The position numbers and the translations under genes were made by a program. From Nitrosopumilus cobalaminigenes (GTDB lineage: Archaea > Thermoproteota > Nitrososphaeria > Nitrososphaerales > Nitrosopumilaceae), in NCBI RefSeq assembly GCF_013407145.1, contig NZ_CP026993.1:764590-828589 (forward strand): a DNA stretch of 64,000 bases, read 5' to 3'. Of the stretch, positions 35,091 through 44,589 are shown piece by piece (position 1 is the stretch's first letter; the number at the start of each line of letters is the position of its first letter). The notes beneath the pieces were generated by a model that searched no databases, was not told the origin of the DNA, and saw only the letters and a program-made list of their open reading frames with translations.

Positions 35091-36139
35091 TTATTTTTAG
35101 CAAAATGTTCTTGTAACTTTTTTTTCTTTTCTTTCATATGAAATATTGATTCAGTATGTGCAAATGCATCTTGATATGATTTATCAAATAACATTGCCTG
35201 CATTAACATGTGATTTTCAGGAATTACAATCCCAGTTTGATCATCCGAATACATCATTTGAACCGTATCACCTATGGAAGTAGTCATGTTTGCATGAATG
35301 TGAATCATGTTTGTATCTATAAAGTTAAATCCCATATTTTGCGCATAATCTCTTACATCTTTGGTACCTTTTGCAGTCCATAATGTAGCCACACCAAACT
35401 CATTAGTAAATACATCATGGATTTCTGAAGGTTTAGGTGCATTATTTTTGAATCTAATATCCATTATGTGTAAGTGCATTTGTCTTGTTGGGACTTTGAT
35501 TGCACGAACATATAGAGGGGCATCTTTTCCAAAGTATAGTTTAACATCATCCCCGTGATGAGGTTTTTCAGTCATCTCAATTGTGTCAGATAGTTTTTTT
35601 TCAGTTTGTTCAATATCTGCCCATCTTCTTACAAGAGTCACATCAAATCTAACTAATTGATCCCCAAATTTATCACGTAATGGTTCTAAAATTCTTCCCA
35701 TACCAGTAACATTGCAACTGCCTTGCATTACATGGTATTTTCCAAGTGCTTGATCATAATTTGCTCGAGAATTAAATAATAAATCAGAAACTGCTTCAGA
35801 GCCAATTGTAGATTCACCACCCTGATAAATGGCAGGAATATTTTTTGGTTCGTAAAGATTTTTTTTATTTTTGTAACCATGTCCGCCAGGAGCTGCATCA
35901 ATAACTAAATCTGATTTATCTAATGCAGATTCTATAGAACCTGAAATCTTATAATTTGAAAAGGATTCCATTTTTGATTCTGGAACATAAACATCTAATC
36001 CTTTAGAAATCGCCTCTTGAACTTTTTCATCAGGAGAATATTTCCCAATTCCAACTACTGAAATTTCTGGATCATCTTTAAGAAATGAAACTATTCTACT
36101 TCCAATAGAGCCATACCCATTAACGAAAATGTTCTTCAT
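35087..36139 (-). CDS. Type II (archaeal) glyceraldehyde-3-phosphate dehydrogenase
   Basis: A 350-residue enzyme oxidising or, more likely in an autotroph, forming glyceraldehyde 3-phosphate in gluconeogenesis. NAD(P)-binding NGYGSIGSRI at residues 7-16, catalytic Cys142 in QGSCNVTG, RRWADIEQ phosphate-binding region. The motif is SCNVT instead of the common SCNTT. ATG 36139 is chosen over an in-frame TTG two codons upstream. Confidence 0.92.
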   Translation of the reverse strand: MKNIFVNGYGSIGSRIVSFLKDDPEISVVGIGKYSPDEKVQEAISKGLDVYVPESKMESFSNYKISGSIESALDKSDLVIDAAPGGHGYKNKKNLYEPKNIPAIYQGGESTIGSEAVSDLLFNSRANYDQALGKYHVMQGSCNVTGMGRILEPLRDKFGDQLVRFDVTLVRRWADIEQTEKKLSDTIEMTEKPHHGDDVKLYFGKDAPLYVRAIKVPTRQMHLHIMDIRFKNNAPKPSEIHDVFTNEFGVATLWTAKGTKDVRDYAQNMGFNFIDTNMIHIHANMTTSIGDTVQMMYSDDQTGIVIPENHMLMQAMLFDKSYQDAFAHTESIFHMKEKKKKLQEHFAKNN

Positions 36140-36218
36140 AAACAAGATTTGTTTAGCCCATTTATTTAGATTAGTTTAAAGGAAAACACGCATAAGTTGA
36201 TCAAAACCCCGCAAAACC

Positions 36219-36407
36219 ATGAATTGTATGATATGTTCTAAAAGAAAAGAAGATTTTGAAGTATGGCATAATAAAGTAGTAGTTGCAGCAACATATGATT
36301 CAGAATTTCAAAATCATGAACAAATTCGTAAAATGGATGATAAATCCATAATTTGTCATGATTGTATACTATCAATAAAAGAAGAAGTGGAAAAAAATAG
36401 AAAATAA
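36219..36407 (+). CDS. Small Cys protein, probable zinc binder
   Basis: A 62-residue protein with CMIC at residues 3-6 and CHDC near residue 46, a four-Cys zinc-binding pair separated by a ~40-residue alpha-beta segment (NKVVVAATYD). Unknown function; divergent from GAPDH. Confidence 0.65.
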   Translation: MNCMICSKRKEDFEVWHNKVVVAATYDSEFQNHEQIRKMDDKSIICHDCILSIKEEVEKNRK

Positions 36408-36457
36408 ATAGAATTTCATATCAATACCCTTAAGTTGATTATCTGAAAAGTATACTT

Positions 36458-36766
36458 ATGGTGAAATCACTAGGGGATTATAATAAAGAAAAATCATCAT
36501 CATCGGATTTAAAAAATATCGTATGGAGTAAGAAAGATTTACAGAATTTGGATAAACCTAAAACTAAAAATAAAAAAAAGATTTCACCTACAAATAATCT
36601 ACCTACAAAAAACAAAAAAACAAAAGAATCAATTGAAAAAGTTTTCAAAATAGAATCAAATACAAATGAAGAAAAAGCTAAAAGTACGATAGATGGCAAA
36701 AAATTTAGAGAATCATCAGCTACTAATTGTAAAATAGAGCGAGGATACAAAAGACCTGCAAGATAA
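36458..36766 (+). CDS. Unknown Lys/Asn-rich low-complexity protein
   Basis: A 102-residue, very basic, likely disordered protein (KTKNKKKISPTNN). No domain. Could bind nucleic acid by charge. Composition makes the call less secure, but it has its own ATG with upstream spacing typical of the region. Confidence 0.5.
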   Translation: MVKSLGDYNKEKSSSSDLKNIVWSKKDLQNLDKPKTKNKKKISPTNNLPTKNKKTKESIEKVFKIESNTNEEKAKSTIDGKKFRESSATNCKIERGYKRPAR

Positions 36767-36827
36767 ACTGTAAAAATAATTTATGATTTAACCAAAGGCT
36801 TAAGTTCATTATTTGTGTAAAGAAATC

Positions 36828-36953
36828 ATGGAAGAGGAGAATTTCTATACTTGTAAGAATTGTGGTACAGAGTTCCCTTCAAAAGAAATAAGACTGTATT
36901 GTAAAGTTTGTAAATCAAATTTAGATAAAACAGGAAATTTGCCTAAGCTATAA
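36828..36953 (+). CDS. Tiny zinc-ribbon protein
   Basis: A 41-residue frame with CKNC and CKVC 18 residues apart, a standard zinc ribbon. ATG at 36828. Confidence 0.6.
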   Translation: MEEENFYTCKNCGTEFPSKEIRLYCKVCKSNLDKTGNLPKL

Positions 36954-36993
36954 TTCATCAAAGATTATTATCTAAACAAAGTTATTTCACAAT

Positions 36994-37065
36994 ATGTCGT
37001 CATTCATGAAAATATCCATAGCCATAGTTACAGTTGCTTTTATCATTGTGTTTGTAACGCTTTAA
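36994..37065 (+). CDS. Single-helix micro membrane protein
   Basis: A 23-residue frame, MSSFMK followed by one hydrophobic helix (ISIAIVTVAFIIVFVTL). Too short for gene callers; similar one-helix frames occur elsewhere in this window. Confidence 0.4.
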   Translation: MSSFMKISIAIVTVAFIIVFVTL

Positions 37066-37089
37066 TCATAGATTTTTGATATCTACAAT

Positions 37090-37389
37090 ATGGGTTTTTT
37101 ATCAAATTTGAAAAAAGATCTTCAATCAACTAAAAGAGAAAAAGCTGCGAAAATGAACGGTAAACAATTAAAGGGATTATTAAAAAAATTCAAAGAAGAA
37201 CGAGACAGAGTTGAAAAAGAGACCGGAATTAGACCTCAAATTGATCAAAGCACACAAATGTTTATGCAAAAAATTCTAAATGTGTGGATTGATGAGGGTC
37301 GCAATATAGATGAGGAGAAATTTTGGCATGAAGTTGATCATTATAGACAATTTACCCACTCTGTAGAATTTTATGAATTATCCAAATAG
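37090..37389 (+). CDS. Unknown small basic helical protein
   Basis: A 99-residue protein: basic helical N-terminal half (KREKAAKMNGKQLKGLLKKF), then a helical half ending HYRQFTHSVEFYELSK. No family recognised. Confidence 0.6.
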   Translation: MGFLSNLKKDLQSTKREKAAKMNGKQLKGLLKKFKEERDRVEKETGIRPQIDQSTQMFMQKILNVWIDEGRNIDEEKFWHEVDHYRQFTHSVEFYELSK

Positions 37390-37504
37390 ATCACAATTTA
37401 AAAAATAACATTTTCATAATTTTGCATAAAAAAATAGACTGAAAGGAAAACTTTCATGACGAACTCACATATAATCACAAATTATGCTTTAACAATTACA
37501 AAAA

Positions 37505-39331
37505 TTGGATAAAAATCTCATCATCTCAAAGCTAGCAGATGCTATGGAACAATCAATAGGAGATAATGGAAGAAATCAATACCTCATAAAGAGACTAAAT
37601 CAAAACAGAGAGATCATTAATTCTGATAGATTGTATTTAGAGAGAATTCTAGGGCTAGAGATTAGGGATATAGAATCTAAAAAAGATAAAACTGTTCAAC
37701 ATACTACAAGAAAAGATAAATCCGTTTTTTTAAATCCAAAAATGATAAAATGTTCTGAATGTAAAATTGAAATCAAGCTTGATGAGAAATCATCTAGGTA
37801 CAAGAATAATTGGTATCATGAAATTTGTGTTAAGCCACTTTTAGAAAAAAACAAGATAATTCCTCCTAAAATTCAAGAAATTGACAAAAAGAAACCAGAT
37901 CCAATTCAAATTGGATTGACTGTGGCAATTGTTGGGTTTCTAGTAACTAGTGTGTATTTCATTTTAGGTCCATTAAGCATGATTGCGATGGGCATGGGTG
38001 GAGTTATCACATTGTATCAAGTCTTAGGATCAACTGGAAAATTATATTCAAAAAATGAAACAGGTAGACGTGCACCTTCAATATTTTTAATATTTCTTTT
38101 AGGATCACCGTTCATCATAGGTACTATGATTGCGTATGAGGGATATACACTACTTGAATCACCTGTAAGAATAATTTTGTTATGGGCATTAACCATATCC
38201 TTTTGGTCAGTTATGTTGTTTGTTCCAATGGCAGTTGTTAGTAAGTATAGAGAAGATGCACAAGCAGATGTTAAAACATTTCCAAAAATTTCAGTTGTTA
38301 TCCCTGCATACAATGAAGAAAAAGTTATTGCAAATACAATTGAAGGTCTGTTAGAAACAAAATATCCTAACAAGGAAATAATATTTGTAGATGATGGCAG
38401 TAAAGATGCGACATTGTCTATTGCATCAAGGTATAAGGATCAAATCCGTGTTCTTCATAAAGAAAATGGAGGAAAAGCTACTGCATTAAACTATGGTATG
38501 GTGTATGCTAAAGGGGAGATAATAGTAATTGTAGATGCAGACACTATCATTGGACGAAATGCCTTAAAAGAAATTGTGAAAGGTTTTGAAATAAATGAAC
38601 ATGTTGCAGCTGTTGCAGGAAATATCAAAGTAAGAAATAGAATGAATTGGATTACAAAATGTCAAGCATTGGAGTACATTACCGGAATCCAAATTATACG
38701 AAGAGCATTCGATGTATTTGGTTCAATCACTATAGTTCCTGGTGCATTAGGTGCATTTAGAAAATCATTTTTGACTGAAGCCGGCGCATATGGTAAAGAT
38801 ACTATCGTGGAAGATTTTGATCAAACAATAAAACTTCTCAAAGCAGGATTAATCACTCAGGGAAGTAGCAAGGCTACAGCATATACTGAAGCGCCAAACA
38901 CCCTGAAAGATTTTGTTGCTCAAAGAAAGCGATGGTACAGAGGCAACATTCAAGTTTTAAAGCGTCATTCGGATGCACTCACAAATCCCAGATTCGGTTA
39001 TTTGCAGCGATTGTCATTACCATATCTTTTCTTAGGCATGGTTGTGACTCCAATAATTGGATTTATTGCCACAGCTAATGCCATTTTAGGAATTATCATG
39101 GGAGATGGATTGTATATTCTTCAAATTTCATTAATTTTCATAGTAGTACATTATTTGATGACTGCATTAGCACTAAGAATAGATGATGAAGATCCAAAAT
39201 TGCTTTGGCATACAATCTTTTTGGTTTTTGGATTTAAACAGATTGTAGATTTCTTACTACTAAAAGCAATTATAGAACAATTGAGAAACAAGAAAGCTAC
39301 TTGGACAAGTGCAAAAAGAATAGGTGTATAA
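37505..39331 (+). CDS. Processive family 2 glycosyltransferase (PgaC/IcaA-like)
   Basis: A 608-residue membrane enzyme. Residues ~1-135 are cytoplasmic and include a Cys/His cluster (CSEC...WYHEIC); two to four membrane helices follow to ~250. The GT2 domain has VVIPAYNEE, Asp296/Asp297 in FVDDGS, DAD, the EDFD acceptor motif and QRKRWYRG, the full processive-synthase set; three or more C-terminal helices close the pore. Family members polymerise UDP-sugars into beta-linked glycans (poly-GlcNAc, hyaluronan, cellulose). The only start in frame is TTG 37505. It overlaps the secreted deacetylase-like gene. Confidence 0.88.
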   Translation: MDKNLIISKLADAMEQSIGDNGRNQYLIKRLNQNREIINSDRLYLERILGLEIRDIESKKDKTVQHTTRKDKSVFLNPKMIKCSECKIEIKLDEKSSRYKNNWYHEICVKPLLEKNKIIPPKIQEIDKKKPDPIQIGLTVAIVGFLVTSVYFILGPLSMIAMGMGGVITLYQVLGSTGKLYSKNETGRRAPSIFLIFLLGSPFIIGTMIAYEGYTLLESPVRIILLWALTISFWSVMLFVPMAVVSKYREDAQADVKTFPKISVVIPAYNEEKVIANTIEGLLETKYPNKEIIFVDDGSKDATLSIASRYKDQIRVLHKENGGKATALNYGMVYAKGEIIVIVDADTIIGRNALKEIVKGFEINEHVAAVAGNIKVRNRMNWITKCQALEYITGIQIIRRAFDVFGSITIVPGALGAFRKSFLTEAGAYGKDTIVEDFDQTIKLLKAGLITQGSSKATAYTEAPNTLKDFVAQRKRWYRGNIQVLKRHSDALTNPRFGYLQRLSLPYLFLGMVVTPIIGFIATANAILGIIMGDGLYILQISLIFIVVHYLMTALALRIDDEDPKLLWHTIFLVFGFKQIVDFLLLKAIIEQLRNKKATWTSAKRIGV

Positions 39332-42008
39332 ATTGAATGTTATTTTTTTAGTATCCCTAATCGCATTGTTTCTAAGTTTTTCAATATCTGTACAGAATTC
39401 ATATGCAGAGGAAAATGAAACAATTGAAGTAGAAGTCAAATATACCAATGGAGACATTGCAGATTTCAATTCAATGAAAATTTTAGTTTATCAAGATTTT
39501 GAAAAAGAAGTATTTTTAGAAAAGAAATTAACAAGTAACCCTGATTTTATTTCTGTTCCAGAAAATCATAGATATAAAATTGAAGTGTATGCAGACGGAG
39601 TTTATGGAGATGTGGAATATATCCAATTAGAAGACAAATCTGAAAAAATTAACATAGATATTCCGTTATCTGGAGGTTTACAGTTTAATGTTTTTTATAA
39701 AAATGGAGAAACTCCAATTGAAGGTGCAACTGTAATTCTAAAATCACATGATAATTCAGAATTAAGACGAGGGTTGACAAATGATGAAGGAAATACAATG
39801 CGTTATTGGATTCAATCTACACATTTACAAAATGATCATTATATTGCTGATGTATATTTAGAAGACTTGTTTCTAACATCTTATTTTCCAATTAAGCTAC
39901 TTCCAGGGATAGCTACTGATCAAAAAATTGTTACAGATATTCCAGAGATAATTGAAGAACTAGTTACAATTAACTTGTTTTCAGGCACAAAAAAGATTAC
40001 CAGTAATGATGGAGATTATAAGATAATTTTAACAAATTTGAATGGAAATCATGTTGTTTCATCAGATGTGAATTTTAGAGGGGATGCACAATTTGGAAAT
40101 TTGAAATCTGGAACATATGTTGTAAAAATAAAGTCTCAGAGTAATTTTGAGAATCTACTTTGGCCAAAAACAATAATTCATGTTACAGGAGACATAGATA
40201 ATTTTAACATTTTCAAAAATCAAAATAACTTTAATTTAAAAGAAAATCCATTATTATCCTGTAATTGTATATCATTTCGATTAGATGACATACAGGATCA
40301 TTGGTTGGCAGATACACAGATAAGAATTATTAAATTATTTGCAGAAAAAAACATCCCATTGACAGTTGGAATTGTTGGTGAATTAATAGGAACAGATGAG
40401 AAATTAGTTTCAACAATTAAAGATCATGTTGAAAAAAATAATATTGAAATTGCAAATCATAGTTGGGATAATGATGCACTAGTTAATTTAAATGAGAATG
40501 TGCAAAAAGAGAAAATTCTAAATACAAATCAAAAGATCATAGAAATTTTTGAAACTACACCAACAATATTTGTACCGCCTCAAAATTTATACGATTCTGC
40601 TACAATTGACATTTTAAAGGAAAATAATTTCTCATATTTAATTTCTCATGTAGATGATAATGATTCAATATTCATAGATGATGATTTATTTTATAATGTT
40701 CCTGCAACTACTGAAACTGGAATACTGATTGATTCAACTCAATGGAAACTACATGACAAAGAATATGTCAAAAGTAAAATAATTGAAAATTTGGACACCA
40801 AGGGATATTCAATAGTAATGATTCACCCACAAGAATTTTCATTAAATGATCAAGGGGAATACGACATACCGAATGAAGAATCTCTCGAAATGCTAAGTCA
40901 ACTATTAGATGAAGTTGTATTACTGGACTCTAATATTGTCAATATTAGTAAAATTGAGCCTACAGAAGCGATTATTGAACAAGATGTTATTGAAGAAGAG
41001 GTAATTGATACATGCAATTGTGTGGCATTTAGGTTGGATGGAGTGCAAGATTATTGGCTAAATGATGTTCAAATGGAAATAATGAGTGCATTTGCAGAAA
41101 AAAATACACCATTAACTATAGGAATAATAGCAAATGCTTTTGGAAATGATCCAAAAATTACTGAATTTGTGAATAGCCAATTAGAAAATAGAAATTCGGA
41201 ATTAGAGATTGCAACTAAAGGAATAGGGTTAACGCCATTTACAAATTATAATAAAGAAGAACAAAATCAAAATCTAAAAGATTCTATTGATATGATCAAT
41301 CTTAACATAGGAGTTAAACCCAAAATATTCATTCCGCCAGATAACAAATTTAATTCTGATACATTAGAAATCCTACAAGAAAACAACATCACACACATTA
41401 GTGTAAGTTTAGTTAATGGGGATTCACCACCATTTCAGTTTACAGGTGAAGAAATATACAGATATCCTCAAACAACTGCTACTGGAAAATATGTTTCATC
41501 AAAAAATATTTTTGAAGGAGTAGAAAACCAACAAATAGTTTCTGAAACAACTCAGAGCATTAAGAATTATGGGTTTTCAGTAATTTCTATTCAGCCTCAA
41601 GAATTTTCAAATGTAGAAAATTCCACATATGTTAATTCATTTAATGAAAAACAAATTGATGAATTAAAAAAATTAATTGATGAATTAAACTCTATGGAAT
41701 ATAGAATTGTTCCAATTGGAAAAATAAACTCCAATCTAGTTGTGTCAGTTCCCGAATGGATTAAAAACAATGCAGGGTGGTGGGCAGATGGGTCTATCGA
41801 TGATAAAACATTTGTTCAAGGAATAGAGTATTTGGTAAAAGAAGAAATCATCAATGTAACTGAACAATCAGAAATATCTAATTCAGAACAAAATGTTCCC
41901 GAATGGATTAAAAACAATGCAGGGTGGTGGGCAGATGGGTCTATCGATGATAAAACATTTGTTCAAGGAATAGAGTATTTGGTAAAAGTTGGAATTATTT
42001 CGTATTAA
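39324..42008 (+). CDS. Secreted two-domain polysaccharide deacetylase-like protein with surface repeats
   Basis: An 894-residue protein from GTG 39324, overlapping the glycosyltransferase stop. Signal peptide ~1-28 (cut near SYA), Ig/carboxypeptidase-regulatory-like beta domains to ~300, then two NodB-like domains at ~312 and ~564. The first has FRLDD and ANHSWDND (second motif-2 His lost); the second has FRLDG and lost both motif-2 His. Two copies of VPEWIKNNAGWWADG (809-839, 858-888) close the protein. I infer a PgaB-like partner that binds or modifies the polymer outside the membrane. Confidence 0.8.
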   Translation: MYKLNVIFLVSLIALFLSFSISVQNSYAEENETIEVEVKYTNGDIADFNSMKILVYQDFEKEVFLEKKLTSNPDFISVPENHRYKIEVYADGVYGDVEYIQLEDKSEKINIDIPLSGGLQFNVFYKNGETPIEGATVILKSHDNSELRRGLTNDEGNTMRYWIQSTHLQNDHYIADVYLEDLFLTSYFPIKLLPGIATDQKIVTDIPEIIEELVTINLFSGTKKITSNDGDYKIILTNLNGNHVVSSDVNFRGDAQFGNLKSGTYVVKIKSQSNFENLLWPKTIIHVTGDIDNFNIFKNQNNFNLKENPLLSCNCISFRLDDIQDHWLADTQIRIIKLFAEKNIPLTVGIVGELIGTDEKLVSTIKDHVEKNNIEIANHSWDNDALVNLNENVQKEKILNTNQKIIEIFETTPTIFVPPQNLYDSATIDILKENNFSYLISHVDDNDSIFIDDDLFYNVPATTETGILIDSTQWKLHDKEYVKSKIIENLDTKGYSIVMIHPQEFSLNDQGEYDIPNEESLEMLSQLLDEVVLLDSNIVNISKIEPTEAIIEQDVIEEEVIDTCNCVAFRLDGVQDYWLNDVQMEIMSAFAEKNTPLTIGIIANAFGNDPKITEFVNSQLENRNSELEIATKGIGLTPFTNYNKEEQNQNLKDSIDMINLNIGVKPKIFIPPDNKFNSDTLEILQENNITHISVSLVNGDSPPFQFTGEEIYRYPQTTATGKYVSSKNIFEGVENQQIVSETTQSIKNYGFSVISIQPQEFSNVENSTYVNSFNEKQIDELKKLIDELNSMEYRIVPIGKINSNLVVSVPEWIKNNAGWWADGSIDDKTFVQGIEYLVKEEIINVTEQSEISNSEQNVPEWIKNNAGWWADGSIDDKTFVQGIEYLVKVGIISY
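41748..41988 (+). repeat. 94-bp direct repeat coding PEWIKNNAGWWADG modules
   Basis: 41748-41841 and 41895-41988 are identical over 94 bp, separated by 53 bp. Each encodes a ~31-residue module seen at the ends of many thaumarchaeal exported proteins. The lack of any synonymous change points to recent duplication or conversion. Confidence 0.92.
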
Positions 42009-42951
42009 CTACTTTGTAATTCATGCTTGATTTCCAACGAGCATCTTCTAATTTGAATTTGTTTTCACATTTCAAACAAATGTAACTAGTAGATATTTCA
42101 GGGAAAAATTCATTACAATCATTACAAGTGTAATGATTTTGCATGACTCTATAATCAACACCTAATGCTTTAATCTCTTTTTTACAGTTAGGGCATGCAT
42201 CATTTTGATATGTGTTTTCTTCAGAGATATTTCCACAGTCATAGTGTTCAATTAGTTTGCCCAATTTGAAATTTGATCCTTTACAATTTGGGCAATAAAA
42301 TACTTGAGAAGTACGAATAGAATCACATTGATTGCATGCAATTTCTTTTTTGTTATCTAATTGAACTATTTTCCCTTCATTTTCTAATTTTTTTAAATAT
42401 GTTTCAATGAAATCATTTGAGAATCCTAAAATTTGTATGATTTTATTTAGACTAATTTGATGTGTTGTTTTTAAAATAAAATTAATATGTTCAACAATTT
42501 TTTCTTCATCAATATCATCATCTTTTGGTAATTCTGGTTGTTTTGATTTTTTTTCAAGATAAGATTCTTCTTCTTCTAAAATGGTGATAATTTTTTCAAC
42601 TTCATTAAAGTGAATTGGTTTTTGTAAATAGTGATATGCACCTAAACCAATTACTTCTTTGATACTATCTTCTTCTTTACCATTTGCAGTTTCAATTATG
42701 ATTTTTGTAAATGGTTTAATCGGTAAAATTTGCGACATGATAGAATTTGCAGTGCTATCAGGAAGATTGTAGTCAAGGAAGATCAAAGGCGTGATGTCTT
42801 TTTGAACCATTTCTTTGAATAGAGAAATACCTGCATGGCCAGATTCAGCAGTTTTGATGTCTTCATAGCCTAACTTTCTCATAAATTCAGCCAATAGCAT
42901 TCCTACAGCAGGGCTATCCTCAATTATCAATACTGAACCTTTGGAACCCAA
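41995..42951 (-). CDS. Response regulator with winged-helix and zinc-ribbon (TackOD1-like) output
   Basis: A 318-residue protein. Residues 1-125 form a receiver domain with acidic Glu11/Asp12, phosphoacceptor Asp60 and the conserved Lys near 110. Residues ~150-200 are a winged-helix-like region (NKIIQILGFSNDFIETYLKK); residues ~205-310 carry five CxxC-type pairs (CNQC, CPNC, CPNC, CNDC, CLKC), matching the thaumarchaeal output domain TackOD1. Starts at TTG 42951; no in-frame ATG before a stop. No histidine kinase nearby. Convergent overlap of 14 bases with the deacetylase-like gene. Confidence 0.87.
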   Translation of the reverse strand: MGSKGSVLIIEDSPAVGMLLAEFMRKLGYEDIKTAESGHAGISLFKEMVQKDITPLIFLDYNLPDSTANSIMSQILPIKPFTKIIIETANGKEEDSIKEVIGLGAYHYLQKPIHFNEVEKIITILEEEESYLEKKSKQPELPKDDDIDEEKIVEHINFILKTTHQISLNKIIQILGFSNDFIETYLKKLENEGKIVQLDNKKEIACNQCDSIRTSQVFYCPNCKGSNFKLGKLIEHYDCGNISEENTYQNDACPNCKKEIKALGVDYRVMQNHYTCNDCNEFFPEISTSYICLKCENKFKLEDARWKSSMNYKVVNTK

Positions 42952-43023
42952 TATTCATTCACCAGTTTAAACTAAAATAAAAATTGTTTATAAAATGAAA
43001 CATGTATTCTTTAGACATACAAG

Positions 43024-43731
43024 ATGAATTTTTTCAGTATTTGTGGAATATTTCTATTATTCGCAGTTGGTCTTGGAATAAATTCAACATATGCGCAAAT
43101 TGATCCTAATTCAGACATTGAATTTTTTCAAACTGGAGAAATACAAACAGTAGAAAATCAATTTCTAATCAGTAATGAATTTGAAATTAGAGAATTTTTT
43201 AATGGAAATATCTTACGTGTTTCAGGTCAAACCATAGAAGGATTTCCATACATCATATATTCAAAAGTTAATGATGATAAATTAGACGTATTTGGGAAAA
43301 TTTTCATAAGTGGGAAATTTGTCAAATTGGTTTTTAACGAAATTAATAATAATCAAGAATCAGTACCAGAACAAAAACAAGACAATCTATCAATAATAGT
43401 GAAATATTCTCAAAGAGTTTATTCTAATCAAGATATTTTAATTCAGATTAAAACATTTGATTCAGAAATAAATACTAAAAATGATTTTACACAAAACTAT
43501 GGTTTAATCCCAAATACAAACATACAAGTTGACATTATTGATGATGAAGGAATAACAATTTTTTCAGAGAAGGGCAAATCAAATGAAAATGGTTCATATG
43601 AAACACAGTTTAGAGTACCCGTAGATAAAATTAGTACCTACACTATGAAAATTGAATCAAGTAATGATAGTTCAAAATCATCAAAGATTTTACAGATTAT
43701 TCATGCAGGGGCAGACCCCACAGATAAATAA
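43024..43731 (+). CDS. Secreted beta-sandwich protein
   Basis: A 235-residue protein with signal peptide (residues ~1-24, cut near TYA). The mature part holds an OB-like or Ig-like N domain and a C-terminal Ig/MG2-like domain (VYSNQDILIQIKTFD, then ENGSYETQFRVP), common in thaumarchaeal exported proteins. No anchor. Function unknown. Confidence 0.65.
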   Translation: MNFFSICGIFLLFAVGLGINSTYAQIDPNSDIEFFQTGEIQTVENQFLISNEFEIREFFNGNILRVSGQTIEGFPYIIYSKVNDDKLDVFGKIFISGKFVKLVFNEINNNQESVPEQKQDNLSIIVKYSQRVYSNQDILIQIKTFDSEINTKNDFTQNYGLIPNTNIQVDIIDDEGITIFSEKGKSNENGSYETQFRVPVDKISTYTMKIESSNDSSKSSKILQIIHAGADPTDK

Positions 43732-43773
43732 AATTAACAAAGACTAAATGTACCAAAAGAATTTTTGTGTTCA

Positions 43774-44478
43774 ATGATACATGGACCTTCACTTGCCATA
43801 GGAGCTATCATTTCAGCTATAGTAATTATAATTGCATTTATTGGGTTTGATGGAATGTCAAATCCTACAGAACTAAAAATTGAACCCACACCAACTGTCC
43901 AGCAAGTTGGTCCTGCAAAAATTACCATGAATACATTCTTGGCAAACGGTTCCCCAATTCTAGGAAATCCAACTGCCCCAGTTACATTAATTGAATTTGG
44001 TGACTATCAATGTCATTTTTGTAATGTTTTCTTTCATTCTACTGAAGATGACATCTTGAAGAATTATGTAGAAACTGGCAAAGTCAAGATGATCTTCAAA
44101 GATTACAACATTATTGGTCCAGATTCAGTTAATGCATCTCATGGAGCCCACTGTGCTAGTGATCAAGGACTATTTTGGGAATACCATGACATTTTGTATT
44201 CAAACTGGACTGGAGAAAATAATGGATGGGCATCATCAGAAAATCTAGGCAAATTTGCACAAGAAATTGGATTAGACATGGATATTTGGTCAGAATGCAT
44301 GTTGAAAGGAAAACATTCTCAAACAATACTTGGAAGCAATGAGGATGCAAAAAGTTTGGAATTAACTGGAACCCCAGCATTTTTTGTCATAGGTCCTGAT
44401 GGAAAAACAACCCGTCTCTTTGGAGCACAACCATATGAGACATTTGAAAAAGTTTTTGAAAATGAATTGCAAAAATAG
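43774..44478 (+). CDS. Membrane-anchored DsbA-like thiol oxidoreductase
   Basis: A 234-residue protein: N-terminal membrane helix (residues ~7-27), then a thioredoxin fold with an inserted helical domain, active site CHFC at residues 80-83 and the cis-Pro in LTGTPAFFVIG. Forms or isomerises disulfides in exported proteins. ATG 43774 is preferred over TTG 43765. CcdA and a TlpA-like protein encoded 8 kb away may supply or remove electrons. Confidence 0.87.
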   Translation: MIHGPSLAIGAIISAIVIIIAFIGFDGMSNPTELKIEPTPTVQQVGPAKITMNTFLANGSPILGNPTAPVTLIEFGDYQCHFCNVFFHSTEDDILKNYVETGKVKMIFKDYNIIGPDSVNASHGAHCASDQGLFWEYHDILYSNWTGENNGWASSENLGKFAQEIGLDMDIWSECMLKGKHSQTILGSNEDAKSLELTGTPAFFVIGPDGKTTRLFGAQPYETFEKVFENELQK

Positions 44479-44589
44479 GGATTTGCGATCAGATTATGAA
44501 TAGATTGTCAAAAAAAGTACTAAAATTTCCTTCCTAGTTACTTAGAATTTACCCAATATCCTTATTAATGAAATTTCGTGAGCTAGCTT

